From Monarcha castaneiventris obscurior (Eukaryota; Chordata; Aves; Passeriformes; Monarchidae), in contig JAMPIT010000300.1 of NCBI GenBank assembly GCA_026261815.1, positions 930,001 to 994,000 on the forward strand: 64,000 bases of DNA, written 5' to 3'. Under the pieces are notes generated by a model. That model did no database searches. It was not told where the DNA came from and saw only the letters and a program-made list of their open reading frames with translations. How positions within the stretch are numbered: position 1 is the first letter of the stretch; each line of letters begins with the position of its first letter. Positions 1-11,345 of this stretch are shown in pieces. Made by a program: the position numbers and the translations under genes.

Positions 1-2489
1 CTCCAGCCACATCAGAATGCATCTCACCCACCACTGGTGCTGGTGCAGGACAGCCAAAAATCTGCTCCTGTGTGGAAAAAGCCCAGAGCACGGGTTACAC
101 TCATTTTACACCCACACTCCGCAGAGGGTGCAGATTAAATCTACCCCTGCCACAGACCTCAGTTGTTTTCTCTCAGTGACCACAGGTACCCACAGAATGG
201 TTCTTCTCCATCCTTGTGGGCAGAGACTCCCAAAGCAGCCACGTTTCCTGCTCCCAGACACGGGGATGGGGCTCTGCTCAGCTGCAGCTGCGCTCAGGCT
301 CCTCCTCACAGTGGGAAACAGTTCTCAGTAAATTGCCAATAACTTCAGCTCCTTCTACTGTGATAAAAAAATAGAGCAGAGGTGGGGACAGGCCCAAAAA
401 TGGCTGCCCTCCTAATTTGTGTTCTCACACCCACCAAAATGCTGGTTCCCAAACGGCATGAATGTGTCCAGGTCACTTACTGGGAGAGAGAAGGTGAAGA
501 AATCCCATGGGGTGAAAATACCCATCCCATCTGAGCTTCGCATTCCTCATCTTCAAAAAGAGCTTCACATGACAGATGAGGGAGGCTTTACCTCCTCTGA
601 GCATTTTCTGATTAGAATTTAGGACATTCTCTGCATCTTCCACTATCAGGAGTTCCTTACCTGCAGCAGCCAGCTCTTGCCTAGGTGACATCAGGAATAA
701 AACCCAAGGATTCATTTAGGGAAGGAATCGTCAGGTGGCCACTTGAGATACATCAAATTTCTTCCCAGAAATGGTTCAAAATTTGAGCTCACCTGCCAGT
801 TTTTCGGTCACTAAAGCCTTAAAACACAAAACCCAAACCCAAGGCACCCTCCCCTTGCAGAAGAGAGAAGCAGATGAAGGAATTTGAGCGAGCCCCAGCA
901 CTGTGGGCAAACCCAGAGCTGGCCCATTGAAATCCACTTCACCTGCTTCCCAAAGCCCTGGTGGGGTTTGGGATTGGAGCAGCCATTCCCAGTTCCCAAC
1001 AGCTGCCAAGGGTGGCTCCTGCTGCTGCTGAGTGCAGAGATTATTGTCCTGCCCTGCAGCAGGGAAGCCTGGGACATGAAAAGCACATTAATACAATATT
1101 ATTGCTGCTGTTACTATTATTTCTCTGGCCTTTTGCCTCCCTCTCCGGTGGAGTACAGGAACAGGAGTATTCCTGACCATCTCCAGCCCTGCCTTCAGTC
1201 AAGCCTCGTCTTTAGCACTGCAGACCTTCAGATACAATTTTTTCCCATCCTCTCAGTTCACAGAGCCACAGACCACGTTTCTTTACTTGGTATTAACTTC
1301 AAAGTATTTCGACTTTTAAAATACAAATCAATGTTATTTGTTAAATGAGTGTTTTGAACTTGGATCCAATATTTTTAGTGAAATAGAAAAGAAAAAGATG
1401 TTTTGTTGTTTTTTTTAACTGGAAGGAATCCAAACTATCCACAGCTTTTATAAACCAACTTCCTTATGAGTCAGGACATTTATTGCCAGAAAAATATTAT
1501 TTTAACTTTATTAGTGCAATATAGCAGTGACATCTAGTGGCTTCCATCAGTGTCATAATGAGCGAGGGGAAGGTGGGACTGGCAGGATGTGGGAATGGAT
1601 CCAGGTCCGGGGTTGCTATTCCATTGTTGACAGTCAGTGGAAGCTGGACAAGTTATTCTGTAGAGTTTACCAGAATCAGAAAATTCTGATAATATAATGA
1701 AAATACACTCTAAGATTGGGAAATCTAATCAGGCAACACCCAGGGGTGATTTCTTCAGCTCACATCATAAGGTGAAATTCCTGACTTTCTTTATCCTGGT
1801 GAGAATATTGTTCACACCAGGGAGCTCCTTCAGCAGGAGTTATTAGGAGTTGTTAGTCACAGTTATTCTCAACTTTCTGCATGAAAATTCGGTCTGAGGC
1901 CATGTGTAACCCACATCACCCAAATGCCATGGGCACTTCTTCCTTTGGAGAAAGCAGGACTTGTCACCCAGTTTTGCATAAAGCAAGATCATGTCTTCAG
2001 TGTTGTTTTTTCCAGAGCTGAGGCCCCTTCTCAGGTCTTCCACCTGGACACTTTTCCACACAGGCTTCATTTTCCAGCCAGGGAGTCCAGGGCTGGTGAC
2101 AGGACTGGGCCAGTGCAGTCACTGGCAGAGGCAGGGGCTGCTCACGGGGCTCCTGAGGGAAAGCTGATGCCAGGGTTTGGTAAAGGCAACACTCCTGATG
2201 CTGGAGCCAGGTTATTGTCAGGTTGTAGCTGAAAATACCAGCTTTTTGTTATTTGTGCACTGATGTTACAATGTCTGTGCTCCCTGGCTTCCTCTCCGAG
2301 CCTGCCTGCACAATTCAGCTGGGCACAGAAGTTGCCACCTTTTGCCAGTTGTTTGAAGACAGAGCTGATTCTGCTTGTCTGGCAAGGCCTTGGAAGGCTC
2401 ATAAACCTTCCTGGGATTCCAAACTCTGCCACAGACTTACACCTCATTCTGCCCCTTTAGCTCAAGAAGTTCTTCATTGCTTGGTCAAA
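1..2489. other. Intergenic, no gene seen
   Basis: This is unique-looking non-coding DNA. Open frames are short and none resembles a known protein. A CTCF-like core (minus strand CCACTAGATGTC) occurs near 1531-1542, but it is only a partial match. Confidence 0.6.
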
Positions 2490-2855
2490 TTATGGAGCCA
2501 GGCTGGGAATGTTCAGCCTGGAGAAGGGAAGGTTGTGTGGAGACCTCAGAGCCCCTGCCAGGGTCTGAAGGGGCTGCAGGGAACCTGGAGAGGGACTCTG
2601 CATCAGGAACTGGACCCCCACTGCCAGAGGGCAGGGATAGATGGGATATTGGGAAGGAATTGTTCCCTGTGAGGGTGAGGGGGCCCTGGCACAGGGTGCT
2701 GAGAGAAGCTGTGGCTGCCCCTGGATCCCTGGCAGTGTCCAAGGCCAGGTTGGAGGGGCCTTGGAGCAGCCTGGGACGGTGAAAGGTGTCCCTGCCCATG
2801 GCAGGGGTGACACTGGATCAGCTTTAAAGTCCCTTCCAACCCAAACCATGGATTT
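2490..2855 (+). mobile_element. CR1 LINE, 5'-truncated 3' end
   Basis: The sequence starts at the 'ggagccaggctggga' segment and runs through the 'ggtctgaaggggctgcaggg' and 'ctgccagagggcaggga' segments to the ending 'cccttccaacccaaacca'. This is the typical 3' UTR of an avian CR1 element and it is non-coding. The 101-119 aa frames across it are artefacts. Confidence 0.88.
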
Positions 2856-5800
2856 ATTTAGCTTTAGACACTCCAGCTACACAGAAAGGGAGGTGAAATA
2901 TGGGGAAACTCATTTTGTAGAAGCACATCAGCCTGTGCTGGCTGGCTGCAGCTCAGATAAACCCTCCAATTGCTCCATGGTGGACAGAAACCTTCCAGGA
3001 GCTTTGTGGAACGGCTGTGCTGGGTTCTGGCCGTGCAGGTGTGTGCTGGGGTCGGGGGTGTGGGTGTGTTTGATCATGAAGGGATTTACTCTTCCATGTG
3101 CAGCAGTGACAGCACCCAGAGGGAGGCAGGGCTGGGAAGTGGCTGACAGAACCTTTGTGCTGCATCTGCGCTTTGTGTCCCAGTGCCGGCGCTGCTGCTC
3201 TGCCCTCCCTGCCCGCTGTTACCGGGGCTTCTAACATCACATGGAACGAGCAGCTTTGAAGTCCAGGCTTCAGGACTGAGCTGGATTTTCCACGTCGGCA
3301 GGGAAGCTGCAGCCTCCTTCCACAGATGCCAGGCCAAGGAAACAAATGCTCAGCTCCACATCTGCCTGCAGCACCTCCGTGGGTCACCCCAACATTTGCA
3401 CCCCAAGGCAGCTTCACCCAGCCCTGCTTGGCCCCAGGGCCTGGAGGAGGGCAGAGCTGGGGGTGTCCTGGGCACAATCCCTCTGCACAGGGCTATCCAG
3501 GGCTGCAGGAGGTGCCAGCTCCAGGATGGGAGAGTAGCTTCCCCCAGGGCAGCATTCCCTGCTCCCCACAAGGCAGCATTCCCTGGGAAGGGGGGAGTCA
3601 GAGCAGCGGCTTCAGGGAGACTTCAAATACTCCAGCAGGTCTGGCAGGAATATTTATCCACCTGCATGTTCAAACACGCTCTACTTTCTCACTTTATAAA
3701 TACATGGGAGCCCACTGAACCAGCTGTTTTTCTGGCCTGTTCACATAAACATATTTGTGTGTGTTGATTTTGCAGTTTATTGGGGAAAAGAAGCAGATGC
3801 CAGGTCGTATGTGCATTTCTGTTCTGTGTAGGACTGCCACGAGAACACTCCCCAGCCCAGTTCCTGTTTGCTTTGCAGGAAGGGGAGCAGCACAGAGGGG
3901 GCTCAGGGGGTGCTTTGCTGATGTTTTTTGACCAAACAGGTGCAGAATCAGCTCACACAGGTGAGAGCTTGCAGGGACTCTGTTTGCAGATCCAAGTGTC
4001 CACGTGGGACCAGGATGCAGCCTGGAGAGCAAATCCCCCACATCCATTCCTTTGGGTCTGGCTTCCACACCCCATTTCCACGTGTAACCCAGCACTGGCA
4101 TTCTAGACTCAGCCCAGGCTTTTCAAGGAGCTGTGACAGCCCTTTGTGGCACCAAAATGCCATTTTCATGGGTGGATGAGTCCAGAGCCCACCTGCTCTT
4201 CTGCTGTGAGCAGCAGACAACAGCTCAGCTCCTCCCTGCCTGGAGCTGGGACAGGAGCTAAAGCAGCTCCACATCTCCACCAGCCCTAAAATCACAACGG
4301 GACGTCACGGAATTCACAGCCAGGTCTGCAAAAGGAAAGCATTTCCATATCCCGCCATGGCCTTTCTGCAGCCCTGTGACCTGCTGAGAGCTGGGCTCTG
4401 AACTGCTGCACTGGCCATGCCTCTGCACTCTGACTTCTCTTTGGAGGCATTGTCTTCCATTCAGCTGGAAATAAGCTGCATTCTGGGCCTTTCCAAGGGG
4501 AATATGCCTCTGGAGCTCTCCATGGAAAAGCTCAGGTTAATGCCCTGGTGGTTTATCTGGGCAGGGAAAGGCAGTTGCATGTGACGCTGCATGTTCCAGA
4601 GTTGTGCAGTCCCCAAGGTGAGGAACTTTGCTTCACATAAATCACTGGAATTAGACAAGAGAGAGGAGATTCTCCTTGGAGGTTTCACCCTGCCAGTTTT
4701 ATTCTTTATGCTTACCTAAAGGATGCATTTATTAGTTCATATTTTGCTCTATTTCTGCTTGTCTTTGGGCCCAAAGTGTAGAAGTTAAAGCACTACCGAA
4801 TGGCCCATGCTGGAAAACGTTCATGTTCCACCAGCTGCTTGAAATCATCACAGGGTGGTTTTACATCTCTCTGCCCCTTCCGCTTCACCAGCAACCCCAC
4901 TGAAATCTGTATTTGGGGCAACAATTGAAATTTTATTCTTGTGTGCGTGCTTTGATTATGTGATTTCACTGCCAGACCAAAAGGGAAATGACAAGTTAAC
5001 AACGAAATCCCATTTCCCACAAGGGAGGCTTTTATCCATGATCCTCTCAGGTTGACATCCAGCAGCACGGGGTGTGCTCCACCCGAGGAGATAAAGCACC
5101 AGCTCGAATGATAGCAGTGTGCTGTGAGGTTTTATTGCATTCTGAAGAACAATCCAATACTTTTTTCTTCCTTTGGAGTGTTACAGAGCTTTGCCTTTCC
5201 CTGTGGAAGGTTGGGAGCAGCGTTGCCTGCCCGGGAAGGAGGTTGGTGGCAGGGCAGGGCACTGGGGTGACACCAACGTGTCCCTCACAGGGGACAGTGG
5301 CTTCTCTGGGAGAGGGGAATGTGGATGTGCCTGCCCTGCCCAACACTGCCCATTCCCTGCAGGGCACACACAGCCCCCTCCGCCCCCTCTGTCACCCCTC
5401 CTGCCCCCTGCTCTGTGCCTGCTGCCCAGGATCACAGCTGCAGCTGAATGTGGTTTTATCACATTATTGTGTGAAGGAAAGTGTGGGAGGGTAATAAAAG
5501 ATGGCATAAGTCAGAATTTCAAACCCAAGAAGGTAATAAAAAATGGCATAAGCAAAAATTTCAAAACCAACTAATCATTTTTAACATTTTTATTCTGGCT
5601 TGAGCTGCTTGAAATTCAGTATCTGGGTTGCAAAGTAGTTCAACAATGCTTTTAAATGAGTCTTTGACCACTGTGATTTCCAAAATCATGTGACATTTTC
5701 CAAAACCTTTGCCCACGAATTTAAATTGAGGACAAAAAGCCCCATCTATTCCAGGAGACAGGGAATGTTTATCCCCAGGCACGTTTGGAGGAGGCTGCTT

Positions 5801-7024
5801 TGGAAGGTGCTCACAAACCTTTACAAGCCATAGGTGGTGGATGTTGCTGAGAGGAGTTGGGTAAAGGGCAGGGCTACTCATGGTGGTAAAACCTGAGTAC
5901 AGTGGGACTGTGAATGCAGAGAGAGCAGCCACAGCTGCCTGCGTGTGCTGCTGCACCCAGCTCTGGGCTCAGCTCACTGCAGCACAGCTCAGAATTGCAG
6001 TTTCACATCCCACACCTGACATTCAGTTCAAACCTGTCCCCAGCCCTCCCTGGGACATGGCTGGGCCAGAGCAGAGCAACACCAGCCCCATGTGCCCGAG
6101 GGGTTCAGCTGAGCACAATTCCCAGTGCCAGCCCAGATGCTTCCCAGCCAACCCTGCTCCCACTGAGGACTGGGTTATTGGGAACTGGGCTGGATTTGTG
6201 CTGAACTCCTCCCAGGGATGGAGAAATAAAGCCTCTGCTGTGGCACAGGTGACCTTGTTGAATTGTCTCCGAATAAGCTGAATTAAAGCTTGCCTTACGT
6301 TTGTGTTGCCATTGCCCTCGGCCTCTGGTGGCCTCTGGCTCCCAGGAATTCTGTGCTCTCCTCACACCATACCACAGCTCTGGCTGAGGAAAAGGACACA
6401 TGTCTGGTCCGTGGGGTTCCTGAAAATGTTGATTTTCCTTAAAAAGGAAGATCATCTAGATGCCTGTTGTGGCTGCAGGAGCTGGGCAGGAGCATGGCCC
6501 TGTTTGGATTTTGTCACATGGGACAAGTTAAACACTCAGCAATGGGCTGGGGAACTGCCAGGATGTCACAGAGGCACTGGAAGAAGTGAGAGTCTCAGCA
6601 GCTCTCACATGAATGTGTGCTGGCTCAGGAATTCCTGCTGGAAGTCCAAGTGGCAACTTGAATTTCCTCATTTCACTGCTCTTGTTTCAGCTCTCCGGTC
6701 ATGGAGAGAAAAAGCAAAACAAGAGAAGAGCACCCAAGGTACATCATTAATCACCCTCAGAAAATAGCCAAGGGCAAGTCACGGCAAATAATTCACCAGC
6801 ACTCTGAGAGGGAAGCTCACTGGGCTGGGGTGTTCAGCCAGTTCTAACCAGCAGACTCCTAGAAATGAGTGTTTGCAGGAAATCATCCACAGAAAAACTC
6901 GGTGTTTATCGCTGGCATATTTTCCGGTTCTGTTATTTGCCTAATATGGCAAAATGTGTTCAGGATGAAGCAGGAGGTGCAAACAAACCAGGCTGTGCTC
7001 ACCAAAAAACCAGCTGGGTGTGAG
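2856..7024. other. Intergenic, no gene seen
   Basis: This non-coding stretch is moderately GC-rich at 3000-3650 and 5200-5450. Apart from the tandem duplication near 5.5 kb it shows nothing I can name. Frames up to about 197 aa lack any recognisable domain. Confidence 0.6.
5491..5572. repeat. Two-copy tandem duplication, unit about 42 bp
   Basis: Unit 1 (5491-5532) and unit 2 (5533-5572) both read gtaataaaa(g/a)atggcataag followed by an aatttcaaa-type end, with a few differences. This is a local duplication in non-coding DNA. Confidence 0.9.
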
Positions 7025-7365
7025 GATTGGAGAAGGGGAGGTTGTGTGGAGACCTCACAGCCCCTGCCAGGGTCTGAAGGGGCTGCAGGGAACCTGGAGA
7101 GGGACTCCGCATCAGGAACTGGAGTGCCAGGACAAGGGGAAATGGGTTCAAACTGACAGAGAGTGGGTTGAGATTATTGAGGAAGAAATTCGCCCGTGAG
7201 GGTGGGCAGGCCCTGGCGCAGGGTGCCCAGAGAAGCTGTGGCTGCCCCTGGATCCCTGGAAGTGTCCAAGGCCAGGCTGGACGGGGCTTGGAGCAGCCTG
7301 GGACAGTGGAAGGTGTCCCTGCCATGGCAGGGGTGGCACTGGTTGGGCTTTGAGGTCCCTGCCAA
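7025..7365 (+). mobile_element. CR1 LINE, 5'-truncated 3' end
   Basis: It shares long blocks with the copy at 2490-2855 (acctcacagcccctgccagg..., tccctggaagtgtccaaggc), so it belongs to the same or a close CR1 subfamily. It ends with an imperfect 'gaggtccctgcc' tail. Confidence 0.87.
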
Positions 7366-9984
7366 AGGAGCCAGTTGGGATGTGCAGGCTGGAAACTGCA
7401 AACACACAGGGTCAGGGGCTGTGCACCCCAGCAACCTCAGGGGAGCTCTCAGGGGACACCTTGTTCATTTTCTTGCCCAGGAACAGGACCAGGAATGTTT
7501 CTCCTACAGAAATGAAGCAGATGTATGTTTCCCCTGCTCCCTCTCTCCTGGAAGGCCCACGAGCTGCTCACTAAGGCTCCCCAAAATGATTCCAAAGCAC
7601 CAGGGGCTGTGAGGGGGCACGAAGGTGGGCACACACTTGCGTGGGCAGCATCACTGTGCTGCTCACGGTGTCAGAACGAGCTCAGGCCCCTGTAACCCCC
7701 TCCTACTGCTGACCCAGGCCCTGCCAGCCTGGCTTTGAAGGGAAAGCTAATTTATTCTCCAGCCTCTCTCTGCTGGTCACACAGAGCTGATCTTGGTCTT
7801 GCTTTCACTGCTGCCCTTGCCCTGAATATGTGATTTTTCTCCTTCCGTTCCAATTTTCTTTCCAGCCCTTGTCAAGGCAACTGGTGCAGGCATTTCTGGC
7901 CTCTCCATTTGCTGAAATGGGATCTGTACAAAGCAAAGTTTGGCCTCCCCTGCCTTTGGAGCAGCACAGGTTTCTCTTGCGCACCCCTGGTACTGGGCAT
8001 GCGCTCCGACAGCAATAAGGGTGCTGCTAGTGAAAAGACAGTATTTTTTTCAGGATGAACAAGCACACTCAGGCACACCTCACTCTGTGCCAGAGGGACT
8101 GCAAGGTCAGAGAAGGGAAGCCAAGGCCAGGCACCCCCAGCAAGAGCCTCCAGCTGCAGTGCAGCCTCTCCCTTTTCTTTTAACAGATAAACACAGAGAT
8201 CCCTCAGCCCCAGGGCCCAGCCTGGCACTCTGATTCACCACATGCTGGCCTGAAAAAAAAAATCCTCCTATGGGAACACAACCACTTCCTCAACAACTCT
8301 TTCCAAGTCCCACTTGTCATTAATTTCCCGGACATGACATCACCGAGTTCTGGGGTCCTTTCCCAGCCTCGCAGGCAGGAGCTGCCACCAGGAACTTGGC
8401 AGATGCTGAGCTGACCCAGCTGTGTGAGCTCTGTGAGCTCTGCCCGGCTCTGGAGCTGGTCCCTGTTTCCCTGAGCCTTCCCAATGCTCGGGAAGATGCA
8501 CCAGGGCTGAGCCTGTGGCAGATCCCTGAGGATCTCACTCCATTTTTCTCCCCCCCAGATCCAGGCAGTTTGCCCTTCCTCAGCAAATTGAAAATACTCT
8601 GTTTGTAAAGGATCAGGGACCAGGAGCTTTTCCCATCCCACACTCGCCCAGGCTTTGCCTCCGGTTTTCATTTACATTTGGGCTTTTCCTTGGTGAATTT
8701 GCAAAATTTTGCCAGGTTTTGACAGGAGCAGCACAAAGGGACAAACCCAGATGGAGGCAGTGTGGGGGTCCTCTTGGAAAGCATCAGCTTTGCTTTAAAT
8801 CTGCAGCTGAAACCCCCAATAATTCCAGCCTGGGCTGGGCCCTCTGAAGGAAACCCTTGAGCAGTAACTCAGGGCATGGATCCAGCTCAGCTGGATGAGC
8901 TTTAGTGTCCCTTCCAACCCAAACCATTCTGGGATTCTGGGGTGGTGCCTCCTCTCTGTTTTGGCTTCACCTGTTCACAAAAACGTGGTCATTCAGGTAC
9001 AAACACTTCTTTCCTTTAAACTCTGTTTCTCCAGCAGATGCAGACTCAGCATTTGTTACATTTTCAGGATTCCACATATCAAGTTTTTCTAAAACAAAAG
9101 AATTGGAATCCACAGCTTTACTGAGATAGACCAAAGAAATCAAGCTAAGCCCAGGCTGGAATGACCTCACCACCTGAAGCCATGTAAACCAACATGGCAA
9201 CACAACAGGGAGCCTTGGGAGGGTGGTAAAATTAAATTTTTCCCAAGCAAAACATTTTTATTAATTTGATAACCACCAGCATTTTATTTTGACATCAAGA
9301 TCCCGGCGCAGATAATGGGAAATGGCAGCTTTCTGTTAAAAGCTTTTTTTTTCACACCACCCTTCAAAGGTCTTAGAAGCATTTGGTCCATTTCTGTTGG
9401 AGAATTTCACCTACAAGCAACCCTATATGTTATGTGTTTTAAAAAATATTTCCATATGCTAAAGGAATGCAACCAGTTGCCAAGGAAAGTGGCTGTTACA
9501 GCAGCAGGCTGGGGCTGTTTTTCAAGGAAAAACTGCTGCAGAAACGAGGTATCCACAGAGGTGCACTAAAGCAACAATAACTGCAGTGACCTTGAGATGA
9601 CCTAGACCTCCTCATATTACGAAAAATGAAAAGGGAGCTAAAAAATCTGAGGCCAATTAGGCGCTTTTTTTTTTTTTCCTGGAGACATGATGAAATTTCC
9701 TGAAACAAAAACTTTAGCAAATTCTATAAAATACTTCTAGCTTTGGTGGAAAAATAAATTATTGCCTTTTTATCTCCTCATTCCTGAGGCACAGAACTGG
9801 CCCACTTCTGTTTGTGCAGATGGATTGGAGGGAAAACACCCAGAGAAGGGCCAAGTGGTGAGATTCTTGGCACGAGCAATTAAGTGTGAAGTTATTCTCA
9901 GGGCTGCCTGTTTGTTATTGCAGCAGGAATCATTAAGATTATATGGAAAGATATTGTCTGGGAAAAAGTGTGAAGTCAGGATTA
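7366..9984. other. Intergenic, one CR1 scrap, no gene seen
   Basis: Apart from the CR1 fragment at 8860-8945 this is unassigned. The part at about 9230-9980 is AT-rich with homeodomain-type motifs (attaattt, caattaag, cattaag) directly beside the CpG-rich block. It could be a conserved regulatory segment, but conservation cannot be judged from one sequence. Confidence 0.5.
8860..8945 (+). mobile_element. CR1 LINE, short 3' terminal fragment
   Basis: Only the last part is left: 'gatccagctcagctggatga' followed by 'cccttccaacccaaaccatt' and an imperfect terminal octamer-type repeat (ctgggattctgg). Confidence 0.75.
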
Positions 9985-11345
9985 TGTGTCCCGAGGTGTG
10001 AGAGGACAGGCGGAGAGCATCGCCCGTGCCCGGGCTGCGGGGCCGAGCTCCCTCCCGAGGCACAGCCACCCCCGAGGGAAGGGAGTCCCCTCGCTCCGGG
10101 GCTCCATCCCGCTGGGTCCCGGCAGCAAAGAGCTCCTGAGGGGCTGCGGAGCCTCGGGGAGCAGCCGGCCCCGGGGGGGTTTGTGCTCAGCAGCTTCCCC
10201 TCGTCCAAGCCGGCTGTGGGGATGGCTCAGCATCCCGGACTGGCTCTCTCGGGGAGGGCGGGACCTGCCCGGGCTGTCCCCGTCACTGTCCCCTGCCTTC
10301 GTCATCCGGGAGGTGCTGAGCAAGAGCCACGTTGACCTCTCCAAGAAATGGGTGCGATCAGGACAGGGGAGGCCCCTCGCTGAAGGACAGAGAGGACCTT
10401 CCCTGCCACCAGCACCTGCGTCAGCCTCACCCTTCTCCTCCCATCCTTGCATCCCCTTTGCATCCCATCCCCTGCCCCTCCCTGTGCTCTGCAGCCAGGA
10501 TCGCAGGGAGAGAGGGCAGAGAGGGGTGGGGTGCCCTGCCAAGGAGCAGGGGATGAGGGCTGGGGAGTACGAAGGGGTCACACAGAGCAGGCACCTGCCC
10601 ATCTGTGCCTCCCTCTCTCTGAACCGAGGCTCCACGTGCGGAACCCGGAGCCATTTTCTCTCCCCCCGCGAGGGAAAGGAAAGGTTTGGGGCAACATCTC
10701 CTGGCCGCGTCCCTGCGCCTCTCTTCTCATCCTCACTCCGAGCAACCCCGCTCTAGAGGGAAAGGTTTGTTGCGCACCTCGAGTCCCGTGCCAGCTGCTG
10801 GGGCGTGCGACAGGGCTGCGCTCAGCCGGGAGCGCGTCCCGGGGTCCAGGGGCGCTCCCGGGCGCGGGGAAGGAGCCAGCGGGATGTCCCTGCAGGATGT
10901 CCCTGCCCGCTGCCAAACCAGCCCCGGCACCACCGAGCTGTCTGCAGAGTACTCCCAGCGCCTTTTCCCACTCAATCCACCCCGAGGAGCTGCAGGGTGG
11001 GGAGCGCACGACCTGCAGAGCTCATCAAGGGCGAGCGAGACCTGCGAGAGCATCGGGGTCACCCGCGGAGCTTCCCTGTGCTGATCCAGAAATCCCACAG
11101 ATCATCCCTGAATTCCTCTGCCACGGGGGATTATTCGGCCAGGGGCTCAGCCGCGAGCAGACGGTGGGAAAGAGGAGACGGGAAAGAGGGTGGTCCCTGC
11201 AAACCCTTCCAGAGGCAGCCGTAACCAATTACGGTTCCCAATCACCGCTCCTACAGCGCCGGTGGTGCTCAGGGAAGGCAGCGGGGCCGTTCCCAAGGGG
11301 AAGACAAAAGGGGCCCATCTCTAGTGCCCGGCTGGATACGCCTAG
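9985..11345. promoter_or_regulatory. CpG-rich block with promoter-like boxes, no assigned gene
   Basis: CpG dinucleotides are dense at about 9990-10340 and again at about 10620-11345, against a CpG-poor background on both sides. A GC box (GGGCGG) lies at 10256-10261, and two CCAAT boxes 13 bp apart lie at 11225-11229 and 11238-11242. Long open frames cross it on both strands, but this is expected in GC-rich DNA and none resembles a known protein. In birds and other vertebrates such islands usually mark promoters. It lies about 4 kb beyond the FBXW11 poly(A) site, so it is not that gene's promoter. It could belong to a lncRNA, a distal gene or a regulatory element. Confidence 0.45.

Noticed and set aside
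1531..1542. CTCF-like site
   Set aside because: Only the core CCACTAGATG matches. The flanking consensus bases are missing, so it is not listed as a feature.
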